Shown one piece after another: positions 1 to 8,942 of a stretch of 56,723 bases of DNA. The notes below the pieces were generated by a model. The model was not told the DNA's origin, did not search any database, and saw nothing but the letters and a program-made list of their open reading frames with translations. This stretch comes from Bacteroidota bacterium (GTDB lineage: Bacteria; Bacteroidota; Ignavibacteria; Ignavibacteriales; Melioribacteraceae), in the NCBI GenBank assembly GCA_021801605.1, contig JAJYXU010000114.1:1-56723 (forward strand), read 5' to 3'. The translations under genes and the position numbers were made by a program. The first letter of the stretch is position 1; each line of letters begins with the position of its first letter.

Positions 1-44
1 AGTTGTACAACAGACTCGGCAGGCAAGTCCGTTTTTATTCGTTC

Positions 45-106
45 ACCCCGTGGAATAGTATTATCAATATTCAATAAGAATTCAATTTCACTTTATTCCA
101 CGGGGT
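45..106. repeat. Inverted repeat with 13-bp arms
   Basis: ACCCCGTGGAATA at 45-57 is followed at 94-106 by its exact reverse complement, separated by a 36-nt AT-rich spacer. It lies downstream of the minus-strand permease gene and has no clear T-run. It may be a short palindromic intergenic repeat or a weak terminator. No coding sequence is visible in 1-175. Confidence 0.6.
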
Positions 107-175
107 AAATCTGTGTTCTATTTTTTAAATAATAGTTTTTAGAGATACCCTTTATCAAATCACATGAAGAAAAGA

Positions 176-1312
176 TCAACTGCCCATTAAGTTGGTTATA
201 AAGCGTATGTTTTTAGAAGTTGCGTTGGACATGATAATCTTTCCAATCGCAGTTAACGGAACCGCTAGAAACATTCCTACTATTCCCCAAATATAGCCCC
301 AGATTAAAAGAGAAAGAAGAATTACCAACGGGTTCAATCCAAGACGGTTACCAAATATTTTAGGTTCGACTATGTTACCAATTATATTCTGTACAACAAT
401 TATTACTGCCGTAAGCAGCAATGCATACCCGAAAGATCCATATTGTACAAGCGCCATCAAAGCAGGAAGAATCACAGCAATCACCGAACCAACATTAGGA
501 ATGAAATTCAGAAGAACAGCCAGAAATGCCCAGATAATAAAAAACTCGATCTTAAAGAGCCATAAAATAAAACCAACAATCACTCCAAGCGATAGACTAA
601 TCAACAATTTTGTAATTACATACCTTTGGACTTGCTCGGTGATATCTTTTATTGCCTTCTGAAGTTTTATTTCGCGCTGAACGGTCATCGTCTCAAGGTC
701 TGTCTCTGTAGCATCTATTGTATCTGCACTGTTAGATTTACTTCCCTTCATAATTTTTTTTAATGATGACCTAACTCCTTTTTCAACGTATCGCATCCTG
801 ATAGCTTCAAAAATTTTATCGTGCCCGCTATTAATAAAAATAAAAAAGAAAAATACCAGCAATACTGCCACAATCACAGATAAAGTTGAGGAAAAAACTC
901 CGCTTGCCAAAATGCCTACATCAACAGACTGGAGAATTTGAGAGATGTTAAAATGTGTAAGCAGTTTGTTCTTTAATCCAATAGAAACCGCCGATGTACT
1001 GATAATATGATTAAGTTTCGTCTCGTACATTGGGAATTGTGAACTGAACGCTATAAATCTATCAATGATTATTTTTGTAATTCCGTAGAAAAGGGAAGTT
1101 GTCAATAATAGGTCGACGAATATTATGATTGGTAACGGTATCTTTTTTGATTTCAGAAATTCGTTGAGCGGTTCGAAAAAGAAAAAGAGTAAGTAGGCAA
1201 TTACAAGAGGAATGAATATGTGCTGAAGTTCTTTCAATACAAAGCAGATAAAATATAAGCCGATAAAGGAAACGAAAAATTTTACGACAGGGTCGCTTAA
1301 TGATTTCTTCAT
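176..1312 (-). CDS. AI-2E family (PerM/UPF0118) transporter
   Basis: Predicted 378-aa inner-membrane protein. It has hydrophobic segments near residues 10-45, 60-80 and 140-160 and a block of several helices from about 230 to 360. The C-terminal signature of the family is present: LLNFIPNVGS at about 267-276, IVEPKIFGNRLGLNP near 314-328 and the GMFLAVPLTA end. A charged, Asp/Glu-rich hydrophilic insert at about 180-228 separates the two membrane halves and looks longer than usual. Family members export small molecules or ions (autoinducer-2 in E. coli TqsA, Na+/H+ in some others), so the substrate here is unknown. It is transcribed away from the amylase gene and appears monocistronic. Confidence 0.85.
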   Translation of the reverse strand: MKKSLSDPVVKFFVSFIGLYFICFVLKELQHIFIPLVIAYLLFFFFEPLNEFLKSKKIPLPIIIFVDLLLTTSLFYGITKIIIDRFIAFSSQFPMYETKLNHIISTSAVSIGLKNKLLTHFNISQILQSVDVGILASGVFSSTLSVIVAVLLVFFFFIFINSGHDKIFEAIRMRYVEKGVRSSLKKIMKGSKSNSADTIDATETDLETMTVQREIKLQKAIKDITEQVQRYVITKLLISLSLGVIVGFILWLFKIEFFIIWAFLAVLLNFIPNVGSVIAVILPALMALVQYGSFGYALLLTAVIIVVQNIIGNIVEPKIFGNRLGLNPLVILLSLLIWGYIWGIVGMFLAVPLTAIGKIIMSNATSKNIRFITNLMGS

Positions 1313-1423
1313 AGTCTTAATTTCTATTTTTTCTGTAGATAATTTACTAAAAATGAATTTATATAACGTAATTTTTTAGTTAAATTTATGTGTAGTTTTA
1401 ATTATTAATTAGGAGAATATTTA

Positions 1424-2788
1424 ATGACACGGCATTTCTTTAAAGTAAAAAGCATCCTTATAATTATCGTCTTTTCATTTATCTCTTTTTCTATTTTAGC
1501 AAATGGTGAGAATGGTAAGGATTCAATTCTAACCCATCCTGCATGGAGCGTTAATTCAACAATTTACGAAGTAAATGTTCGCCAGTACACGCCGGAAGGA
1601 ACATTTAAAGCTTTTGCACAATCTTTACCCAAGTTGAACGAAATGGGAATTGGAATTCTATGGTTTATGCCTATTAACCCGATTGGAGAATTAAATAGAA
1701 AAGGATCTCTCGGAAGTTATTATTCCGTTAAAGATTATACTGCAATCAATTCTGAATTTGGAACGATAGAAGATTTTAAAACTGTGGTTAATCAAGCCCA
1801 TGCTCTTGGTATGCATGTCATCATTGATTGGGTTGCGAATCATACTTCATTCGATAATGTTTGGACTAAAACTCATCCAGATTATTTTAAGAAAGATAAA
1901 AATGGAAAATTTGTTTCTCCTTTCGATTGGACAGACGTTATTTCATTAGATTACAACAACAAAGAATTGTGGAACTCAATGCGCGATGCGATGAAATTTT
2001 GGATTGAGCAGTGCGATATAGATGGGTTTCGATGCGATGTGGCGGCAATGGTTCCGCTTGAATTCTGGAAATGGGTTCGCCCTCAGCTCGATGCGGTCAA
2101 ACCAATTTTTATGCTGGCGGAAGCGAGTGAACCGGAACTTCATCAAGCATTTGATATGACCTACAATTGGCAATTGAAAGATCTATTTGTTGATTGTGCT
2201 AAAGGGAAGAAGAATGCGGAAGATTTCTACAAATATTACGACAAAGAAAAAAACGAATATCCTGTTGACGCTTATAGAATGGACTTTACATCAAATCACG
2301 ATGAAAATACGTGGAATGGAACGGACAAAGAAAGATTTGGTCCTGCAGCTGAAACGTTTGCCGTTGCTTCAGCGCTTCTACCCGGAATGCCGCTTGTATA
2401 TAACGGTCAAGAAGCCGGTTTAGATAAGCGCTTACTTTTTTTCGAAAAAGATTTAATTGATTGGAAAGAAAATAAAATGCGCGATATTTATACAAAGCTT
2501 TTCCAACTCAAAAAAGAAAACAAAGCTTTGTGGAATGGCGCATCCGGCGGCGAATTTCAAAAAATTACTGCCGGTGATCAAAATATTTTTGCGTATGTTA
2601 GAGAAAAAGATGGCAATAAGATTGCCGCGTTCTTCAATTTTTCGGCATTGAAAAAACAGATATCAATTTCGGATTCCAAACTTGAGGGAACATATAAAAA
2701 TCTTTTCACCGGCATGGTAATACAATTAAGTTCACCGTACCAATTAATTCTTGAGCCATGGAGCTACCAAATATTAATTAAGATTTAG
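1424..2788 (+). CDS. Secreted alpha-amylase family (GH13) glycoside hydrolase
   Basis: A 454-aa protein with an N-terminal signal peptide (about residues 1-27, cleavage likely after ILA or ANG). The GH13 (beta/alpha)8 barrel follows. Conserved region I is DWVANH (135-140), region II GFRCD with nucleophile D205, region III LAE with acid/base E233, and region IV NHDE with H292-D293. The short C-terminal beta domain ends in SPYQLILEPWSYQILI. All catalytic residues are present, so it should hydrolyse or rearrange alpha-1,4-glucans outside the cytoplasm; exact specificity (amylase versus maltogenic or transferase) cannot be read from sequence. An AGGAG ribosome-binding site precedes the ATG. The gene stands alone between the divergent permease and a sensor kinase. 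Confidence 0.88.
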   Translation: MTRHFFKVKSILIIIVFSFISFSILANGENGKDSILTHPAWSVNSTIYEVNVRQYTPEGTFKAFAQSLPKLNEMGIGILWFMPINPIGELNRKGSLGSYYSVKDYTAINSEFGTIEDFKTVVNQAHALGMHVIIDWVANHTSFDNVWTKTHPDYFKKDKNGKFVSPFDWTDVISLDYNNKELWNSMRDAMKFWIEQCDIDGFRCDVAAMVPLEFWKWVRPQLDAVKPIFMLAEASEPELHQAFDMTYNWQLKDLFVDCAKGKKNAEDFYKYYDKEKNEYPVDAYRMDFTSNHDENTWNGTDKERFGPAAETFAVASALLPGMPLVYNGQEAGLDKRLLFFEKDLIDWKENKMRDIYTKLFQLKKENKALWNGASGGEFQKITAGDQNIFAYVREKDGNKIAAFFNFSALKKQISISDSKLEGTYKNLFTGMVIQLSSPYQLILEPWSYQILIKI

Positions 2789-2848
2789 GGGGAGAGATGG
2801 TTGATGACTAAATGTTAAAAATATAATATCTCATAAACTCTCTAAACT

Positions 2849-5413
2849 ATGGGTCATAAAGAGAAAATATCTTCTTCTAACAAAATCGTTTATATACTAA
2901 TTCTTAGTGCCGGATTAGTGATGGCGCTTACCGTTCTATTTAGTTTGTTTATGGGACTTAGAACAAATTTCTTTTATTCAACACTTCTCAACTCTGCCTT
3001 CGAAATCAAATCTAACATATTGAAGGCACGAATGGAATTCATTAAAAACATTGAACAGCCGTCTCAGGAAACTGTTAAAAGCGCTTTAGAGTATCTTGAA
3101 TTTGTAGAATATAATGCAGCGTTGGTTCTTGAACAAAAGGATGCCACAAATATTCTTCCAATTCCCATTGATAATCGTGATTTAAAAGTTAGTGTTCAAA
3201 AGCTTCAGGTTCTGCTTTTCGATTACCGCGCTCTTTCTTTAAAAATTTCTTCCAAGGATAAAAATGCTGCAGACACCGATTTAAGGATGAAATGGGAAGA
3301 ACTTTTCAATCAAATAGAAAATAAATCAAACCAAATAGAAAAAGAAATTCATACAATAGTAAAGGCACAGGTTAATAATTTTAGAATTACTCAATTTGTA
3401 TTAATCGGCATAAGTCTAATCCTTTCCTTTAGCACCGCATTCATACTTTACCGTTCGGAAAAAATCAGAGTAGCATTCATACGCAAAATTGAAAATGCAA
3501 ATCTCGATTTAGAAAAAGGATTGAGAAAGACTACCCGCGTTGAGGAAGCGCTTCAAAAAAGCCAGCGGCAGTTAGATACACTAATTCAAAATTTACCGGG
3601 AATGGTTTACCGGTGCAGACTTGATAGCCCATGGGATTTCGAATTTGTTAGTGATAAATGCCTGATAATAACGGGATATAAAGCCGCAGATTTTATGTCC
3701 GGTAAATCTGTTCTGTACTACGATCTTATTCATCCCGACGATAAAAAGAAAACTTTAGCGCAGGTTCGAAATGCCGTTGAAGAGAGAAAACCATATCAGC
3801 TGGTATATAGAATTAAAACAACCGGCGGTTACGAAAAATGGGTTTGGGAACAGGGTGTGGGAATTTTTTCTGAAAAAGAGGATGAACTAATTGCACTTGA
3901 AGGATTTATTACTGATATCACAGAGCAGAAGACTGGTGAAGATCAAATCTCTCTTCAAAGTAACGCGCTTGAAGCTGCGGCAAATAGTATTGTTATCTCC
4001 GATATCGAAGGAAAAGTTATTTGGGTTAATTCCGCATTTACTAAGTTGACAGGCTACACAATCAGCGAGATATTTGGTAAATCTCTTAGCATTTTGAAAT
4101 CCGGTGTGCACCCGCAAAGTTACTACGAGTATATTGAACATACTGTAAAAACCGGTGAGATTTTCAGAGGAGAAATAATTAACAAACGCAAAGATGGTTC
4201 TCTTTATACCGAAGAATTCACAATTACCCCGGTTAAAAATTTATCGGACGAAATTATTTATTACGTTGAGATTAAGCAGGATGTTACCGAGCGGAAAAAC
4301 GCAGAAGAAGCATTAAGAGAAAGCGAGCTTAGATTTAGAGGATTATACGAAAACGCAACCATTGGAATTTACCGCACCACTCCGAAAGGCAAAATCCTTA
4401 TGGCTAACCCTACTCTTGTAAAAATTCTTGGCTACGATTCATTTGAAGAAGTTGCTAACTTAACCGCAATGGAAACTTATGTAGATCCTAAAGCCCGCGA
4501 ATTTTTTAAAAATGAACTTGAACAATATGGAAAGATTTTTGGGTTCGAAACCAAATGGAGAAAAAAAGACGGATCAATAATTTTTGTTAGAGAAAGCGCG
4601 CGCGCTGTAAAAGATGAAGAAGGGAACATTTTGTATTACGAGGGCACTCTTGAAGACATTAACGACAAGAAGAGAATTGAAGAAGCGCTGGTTGAAGCGA
4701 AAGAACATGCTGAACAATCGGATAAACTTAAATCTGAGTTCCTCGCACAAATGTCTCACGAAATCCGCACGCCGTTGAATGTGATTTTAAGTTTTACTGG
4801 AATGATGAAAGACGAACTTCAAGACCAGGTTGATGATGAATTGAAAAATGCCTTTGATGTGATAGAAGATGAAGGCAGGCGAATAATGAGAACCGTCGAA
4901 CTTATACTTAACATGTCCGAGCTTCAAACCGGATCTTATTCTTTCCGTTCTAAAAAAATTGATCTTTTAAAAGATGTGCTTCAAAAGAGTCATAAAAGTT
5001 TTCAAAAAATTGCCGAAAAGAAAAAAATTCTTTTTGGTCTTTATAATAACAGCGCCGATACAATAATTGATGCCGATGAATATTCTATTAACCAGGTTTT
5101 TCATCATTTGATTGAGAATGCCATTAAGTACACTTCGACGGGAAAAGTTGATATAACAATCGGTCGGGATCCTCGCAACAATTTATATGTTGACGTTATA
5201 GATACAGGCATTGGAATTGCCAGTGAGTTTTTGCCAAAATTGTTTTCCCCCTTTACCAGAGAAGAACAGGGTTACACAAGAAATTTTGAAGGAAATGGTC
5301 TCGGATTAGCTTTGGCAAAAAAATATTGCGACCTTAATGGAGCTGATATAAAAGCAACAAGTGTTAAAGGAAAAGGAACAACGTTCCGCGTTACGTTTCC
5401 AAACCCAAGCTGA
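2849..5413 (+). CDS. Membrane sensor histidine kinase with three PAS domains
   Basis: An 854-aa protein. Two membrane helices (about 14-37 and 178-200) bracket a roughly 140-residue periplasmic helical sensor region. Three PAS/PAC modules follow at about 240-365, 374-490 and 494-615. The HisKA dimerisation domain carries phospho-acceptor H637 in SHEIRTPLN, and the HATPase_c domain has N757 in the N-box, the DTGIGIA G1 box and the GNGLGLALAKKY G2 box. All kinase motifs are intact. No response regulator is adjacent, so it is an orphan kinase; the next gene (GNAT) starts 5 nt after its stop. The signal is unknown, and the triple PAS array suggests several cytoplasmic inputs such as redox state or ligands. 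Confidence 0.92.
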   Translation: MGHKEKISSSNKIVYILILSAGLVMALTVLFSLFMGLRTNFFYSTLLNSAFEIKSNILKARMEFIKNIEQPSQETVKSALEYLEFVEYNAALVLEQKDATNILPIPIDNRDLKVSVQKLQVLLFDYRALSLKISSKDKNAADTDLRMKWEELFNQIENKSNQIEKEIHTIVKAQVNNFRITQFVLIGISLILSFSTAFILYRSEKIRVAFIRKIENANLDLEKGLRKTTRVEEALQKSQRQLDTLIQNLPGMVYRCRLDSPWDFEFVSDKCLIITGYKAADFMSGKSVLYYDLIHPDDKKKTLAQVRNAVEERKPYQLVYRIKTTGGYEKWVWEQGVGIFSEKEDELIALEGFITDITEQKTGEDQISLQSNALEAAANSIVISDIEGKVIWVNSAFTKLTGYTISEIFGKSLSILKSGVHPQSYYEYIEHTVKTGEIFRGEIINKRKDGSLYTEEFTITPVKNLSDEIIYYVEIKQDVTERKNAEEALRESELRFRGLYENATIGIYRTTPKGKILMANPTLVKILGYDSFEEVANLTAMETYVDPKAREFFKNELEQYGKIFGFETKWRKKDGSIIFVRESARAVKDEEGNILYYEGTLEDINDKKRIEEALVEAKEHAEQSDKLKSEFLAQMSHEIRTPLNVILSFTGMMKDELQDQVDDELKNAFDVIEDEGRRIMRTVELILNMSELQTGSYSFRSKKIDLLKDVLQKSHKSFQKIAEKKKILFGLYNNSADTIIDADEYSINQVFHHLIENAIKYTSTGKVDITIGRDPRNNLYVDVIDTGIGIASEFLPKLFSPFTREEQGYTRNFEGNGLGLALAKKYCDLNGADIKATSVKGKGTTFRVTFPNPS

Positions 5414-5418
5414 TTTTC

Positions 5419-5979
5419 ATGAAATTTACATTTAAACCTCTAACAGAAAAAACCTGGAATGATTTCGAAAATCTTTTTGGTGAGCGCGGCGCTTGCGGAG
5501 GATGCTGGTGTATGAGCTGGCGTTTAAAATCTTCCGAATTTGAAGAACAAAAGGGCGCCGGAAATAAAAAAGAAATGCTGGGACTGGTCAAAAAAAATGA
5601 ACAGATCGGAATAATCGCATATCTGGGAAAACAACCGATTGGCTGGTGTGCGGCGGCACCGAGAGAAAAATTTATACGATTAGATAATTCACGTGTATTA
5701 AAAAGAATTGATGACGAACAGGTTTGGTCTATAACATGTTTTTTTATAACTAAAGAATTCAGAAGAAAAGGACTATCAACAGAATTGCTTAACGCTGTTA
5801 TCAACTTCTGCAAAAAGAAAAAAGTGAAAATACTTGAAGGTTATCCAACTGTTCCTTACAACAAAAACATTCCGGCAGCTTTTGCTTGGACGGGTATTCC
5901 AATTTCGTTTGAAAAAGCTGGCTTTGAAGAGGTAAAAAGAAGAAGCAAATCACGATCTATTATGAGGTACTATTTATAA
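5419..5979 (+). CDS. GNAT family N-acetyltransferase
   Basis: A 186-aa cytosolic protein. The acetyl-CoA pyrophosphate-binding loop FRRKGLSTELL is at about 113-123 (R-R-K-G-L-S), preceded by the VWSITCFFI strand. The N-terminus has a Cys-rich GACGGCWCMSW motif at about 24-34, seen in a GNAT subfamily that is otherwise poorly characterised, and the C-terminal half has GYPTVPYNKN and a FEKAGFEEV motif typical of GNAT folds. The substrate is unknown. It begins 5 nt after the PAS kinase stop codon, so the two are probably co-transcribed. Confidence 0.8.
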   Translation: MKFTFKPLTEKTWNDFENLFGERGACGGCWCMSWRLKSSEFEEQKGAGNKKEMLGLVKKNEQIGIIAYLGKQPIGWCAAAPREKFIRLDNSRVLKRIDDEQVWSITCFFITKEFRRKGLSTELLNAVINFCKKKKVKILEGYPTVPYNKNIPAAFAWTGIPISFEKAGFEEVKRRSKSRSIMRYYL

Positions 5980-5984
5980 TTATT

Positions 5985-6125
5985 AATTCACCTTACGCAA
6001 GGTGTCATTCTGAACGGAACGAAGTGGAGTGAAGAATCTCGCAATCGAGCAAAAAAGAAGTTTTTAGATTCTCCCCCCGATAAATCGGGGTCAGAATGAC
6101 AAATAATAATGTCTGTGCGTAACAT
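5985..6125. repeat. Nested palindromic intergenic element
   Basis: This non-coding stretch between the GNAT and TlpA genes is built from nested inverted repeats. Outer ends are TTCACCTTACGCA (about 5986) and TGCGTAA (about 6115), which share seven complementary bases. Next, GTCATTCTGA at 6004-6013 pairs with TCAGAATGAC at 6091-6100, and AGAATCT (6033-6039) pairs with AGATTCT (6066-6072). A tight CCCCGA-TAAA-TCGGGG hairpin sits at 6075-6090. The TTCACCTTACGCA end also occurs at 34681. Confidence 0.7.
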
Positions 6126-6152
6126 CAGTTATTAAAATATAGAGAAGAGAAA

Positions 6153-6671
6153 ATGAGATCAAAGTTAAATGTAATTGTTTTACTAATATTTTTCAGCTCG
6201 CTCACTTTTGCGCAAGACGATATTAATTCAGCCACAATTAAAAATGTTGGAGATAATATTCCGGCATTTACTACAACATCACTCAATGGAAATTCATTTT
6301 CATTCGAAGCGCTTAAAAATAAAGTGGTTTTAATAAATTTTTGGGCTACCTGGTGTCCTCCATGTAAAGCGGAACTCCCTCTTCTGCAAAAACATATTTA
6401 CGACAAAATCAAAGACGCTAACTTTACACTCCCTTGCATCTCACGTGGAGAGAAAGAAGAAGTTGTTAAAAAATTTATCGAACAATACAAATACACTTTC
6501 CCGGTCTATCTTGATACAGAGGCAAAAACATATAATCTGTTCGCCTCAAAATATATTCCAAGAAATTTTGTTATTGGTAAAGATGGGAAAATAAAATGGG
6601 CAAGCACCGGTTTCGTTCAAAAAGAATTTGAGAAGATGATAAAATTAATTGAGGAAGAATTAAAAAAGTGA
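6153..6671 (+). CDS. TlpA-like thioredoxin family protein
   Basis: A 172-aa protein with an N-terminal signal peptide (residues 1-20, SLTFA followed by QDD). The thioredoxin fold contains the WATWCPPC active site with redox cysteines C68 and C71, followed by KAELP and a cis-proline region around YIPRNFVI. The family (TlpA/ResA/redoxin) acts in the periplasm or at the membrane to reduce disulfides, often for cytochrome c maturation or oxidative-stress repair. No cytochrome biogenesis genes flank it here, so its client is unknown. The start is supported by an AGAAGAGA purine-rich stretch upstream. Confidence 0.88.
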   Translation: MRSKLNVIVLLIFFSSLTFAQDDINSATIKNVGDNIPAFTTTSLNGNSFSFEALKNKVVLINFWATWCPPCKAELPLLQKHIYDKIKDANFTLPCISRGEKEEVVKKFIEQYKYTFPVYLDTEAKTYNLFASKYIPRNFVIGKDGKIKWASTGFVQKEFEKMIKLIEEELKK

Positions 6672-6682
6672 GTTACTGAATC

Positions 6683-6735
6683 AAGATGCTCGATAACGGA
6701 ATTTATGACATTCTATCTCCGGCATCGAGCATCTT
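6683..6735. terminator. 12-bp inverted repeat between convergent genes
   Basis: AAGATGCTCGAT at 6683-6694 is perfectly complementary to ATCGAGCATCTT at 6724-6735, with a 29-nt loop. It lies between the convergent TlpA-like and PPK2 genes, directly at both stop codons. There is no strong U-run, so a bidirectional terminator is plausible but unproven. Confidence 0.45.
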
Positions 6736-6738
6736 ATA

Positions 6739-7617
6739 TCAAGCATCGGCTTTCAAAAGTTTCTCTTTGCAAACCTCCAAATTTTTCTTTTGCTCATCAC
6801 TCACTTCGGGATATTTTAAATCCATGCTTCTCATTGTTTCAATTATCACATCCGATATTGCAAGACGAGTAAACCATTTTTTATCTGCCGGGATTATGTA
6901 CCATGGCGCAAACTCAGTACTTGTTGCGCTAATTGCTTCTTCGTAACATCTCATATAGTCGTTCCAATAATCCCGTTCTGTTAAATCGCTTGTAGAGAAT
7001 TTCCAGTTTTTTGCCGGGTCTTCAATTCTTTCGAGAAACCTTTTCGATTGTTCTTTTTTTGAAACGTTCAGATGGAATTTTAGAATATATGTTCCGTTTT
7101 CATAAAGATATTTTTCAAAATTTCGAATCTGATTGAATCTTTCTTCCCAAATATTTTTGGTTATAAACTCTGCCGGGATTTTTTGTGATTTAATTAAATT
7201 ATGAACGCGGACGATTAAAACCTCTTCGTAGTATGAACGGTTAAAAATTCCAATCCGTCCCCGTTCGGGTAATGATTTGCTTGTCCGCCACATATAATCG
7301 TGATTAAGTTCTTCCGTCGAAGGTTGCTTGAAACTGAAGACTTGCGTTCCTTGCGGATTCAGTCCGCTCATCACATGTTTAATTGCGCTGTCTTTACCTG
7401 CGGCATCCATTGCCTGAAAAATAATGAGGAGCGAATATTTATCCTGCGCGTAAAGTTTTTCCTGAAGCTCTGTCATTTTTTTTATGTTTTTTTCCAGCAA
7501 TTCTTTGCCGTCTTCTTTTGAATCAAGTTCGCCGGTGTAATCGGTTTCAATTTTTGAAAGATTTATTTTATCATCTTTGTGCGCTTTAAATTTTTCTAAG
7601 TCCATTGCTTTATCCAT
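6739..7617 (-). CDS. Polyphosphate kinase 2 family protein
   Basis: A 292-aa cytosolic protein of the PPK2 family. The Walker-A-like loop is QAMDAAGKDSA at about 68-78 and the Walker-B/lid region is GIFNRSYYEEVL at about 123-134, followed by LKFHLNVSKKEQ and the WKFSTSDL.ERDYWNDY stretch. A single PPK2 domain of this length and the DAAGKDS motif fit the class that phosphorylates AMP and/or ADP using polyphosphate. This links polyphosphate reserves to nucleotide regeneration. It is convergent to the TlpA-like gene and appears monocistronic. Precise nucleotide preference cannot be assigned from sequence. Confidence 0.9.
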   Translation of the reverse strand: MDKAMDLEKFKAHKDDKINLSKIETDYTGELDSKEDGKELLEKNIKKMTELQEKLYAQDKYSLLIIFQAMDAAGKDSAIKHVMSGLNPQGTQVFSFKQPSTEELNHDYMWRTSKSLPERGRIGIFNRSYYEEVLIVRVHNLIKSQKIPAEFITKNIWEERFNQIRNFEKYLYENGTYILKFHLNVSKKEQSKRFLERIEDPAKNWKFSTSDLTERDYWNDYMRCYEEAISATSTEFAPWYIIPADKKWFTRLAISDVIIETMRSMDLKYPEVSDEQKKNLEVCKEKLLKADA

Positions 7618-7910
7618 TTTATTTACAAAGTGATGATAAGCGAAGCAAGCGGAATAATCAAGAAGATGTTTTTAATGGGCTTATTAATTTATTTAGCGTA
7701 AGCGTGTTGAACCCATAATATTTTTCAGTTATCGTTTCTTTGCGATCTTAGCGCCTGCCTGCCGTAGTCATGTTACCTTTGCGCCTTTGCGTGAAATTTG
7801 TTTCTTTTTTACGCAAAGACCGCAAAGAAAAACGCCACCATGTGTAACTTCAATTAATCACTAAATCCGTAGATCGGGAAAATAAAAAATGAAACATTTT
7901 TCGTAACAAC
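7618..7910. repeat. Intergenic region with Gs/CGCAAAG-type palindromes
   Basis: No gene is visible in these 293 bases. The stretch 7735-7830 holds complementary copies of a CTTTGCG motif: TTTCTTTGCG (7735-7744) pairs with CGCAAAGAAA (7821-7830), and TTTGCGT (about 7787-7793) pairs with ACGCAAA (about 7811-7817). This looks like a short intergenic repeat element rather than a gene. Confidence 0.5.
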
Positions 7911-8924
7911 TTACTTTATCAAGATAAATTTTGTGTGTTGAGATGGGGCATATTTAATAAACCCTTTTTCAATTAAAGTCTTATTTGTTTGTGTAATGAT
8001 GAATTGATAAAACCAGGCAAACCATTCACGAAAAGTTGTTTGATCTTTGTAAATAGAATTGAGATACAATTTCACAAAGAGAGTTCTGTTTCTTTCAAGA
8101 TAGTTGATCAAATCCGGCAAAATAATTGAAGCAAGATCGTTCAGCTTTTTTTGATCTGCTGCGTTTAACACTGGCACCGTTGAATATTTATCTTTTAGCA
8201 GTCCATCTAATTCTCCGCGTGTAATTACTGAATCTGATTCGGTGTGTCTATTTCCATAATAACCGCAAGTATAATTGCCAATCATTTGAAATCTATTTAA
8301 GAAGAGACCGAACGGCTCAAATTCGTTTTCGATTTTATTTTCTAAGACCGCCAAATAGTATTTATTTGCACCTCGGTGCGGTGGGTCCGCTTTGATGAAT
8401 TTTTCCGCCATGTTCGGCATTTGCCAATAATTATGAATAACGTTTCCAAGAATAAAAAGTGACGCTGCATCAAAAGGAATATTTTTGAAAGCAGGAATCT
8501 TTTGATATGCTTCTTTGATTTTGGCAAGACGGTCAATTGCAATAAGACTCATTTCTCTACCAAGAGAATCGGCGGTTTTTTTAATTTTGTTCCCCTCTTC
8601 AAAATTAATTACCATACAAGCAGGCACAAATTCACCCCCCGCTGTTGTCTTAATCAGTCCTTCGCCAAAAAGATCGTTAATACATAAATTGTAACTGGTA
8701 TCGCTAAGCTTGAAATGTTCTTTTATTTCCGCAGCCGAAAATTTATTGTGAAGGAGAACAAGAATTTCTTTCAAATGATTTTCGTTTAGATTGATTGCGG
8801 GCGCCGAGAAATCATTTGAAATAGAACGCACTTCAAAATTGTTCTGGAGTGTTTCTGAAATATCTTTTTTGTGACTGCAAGCCGAAATAAAAATCAAGCT
8901 TAAAAAGAGGATTGTTTTTTTCAT
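7911..8924 (-). CDS. Lipoprotein of unknown function
   Basis: A 337-aa protein that I do not recognise. It has a lipoprotein signal peptide with lipobox FISAC, so the mature protein would be lipidated at C16. Residues about 48-108 (HLKEILVLLHNKFSAAEIKEHF... onward) look like a small winged-helix-like fold, unusual for an exported protein. The remainder is mixed helical, with several aromatic residues and a C-terminal stretch rich in Trp and Phe. It ends about 20 nt from the O-methyltransferase gene on the same strand, so the two may form an operon with the methyltransferase first. Confidence 0.75.
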   Translation of the reverse strand: MKKTILFLSLIFISACSHKKDISETLQNNFEVRSISNDFSAPAINLNENHLKEILVLLHNKFSAAEIKEHFKLSDTSYNLCINDLFGEGLIKTTAGGEFVPACMVINFEEGNKIKKTADSLGREMSLIAIDRLAKIKEAYQKIPAFKNIPFDAASLFILGNVIHNYWQMPNMAEKFIKADPPHRGANKYYLAVLENKIENEFEPFGLFLNRFQMIGNYTCGYYGNRHTESDSVITRGELDGLLKDKYSTVPVLNAADQKKLNDLASIILPDLINYLERNRTLFVKLYLNSIYKDQTTFREWFAWFYQFIITQTNKTLIEKGFIKYAPSQHTKFILIK

Positions 8925-8942
8925 TTGTTGTGCCGTTATTAA

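Noticed and set aside
5391-5813. 140-aa minus-strand open frame over the GNAT gene
   Set aside because: It lies entirely antisense to a well-supported acetyltransferase and has no family features.
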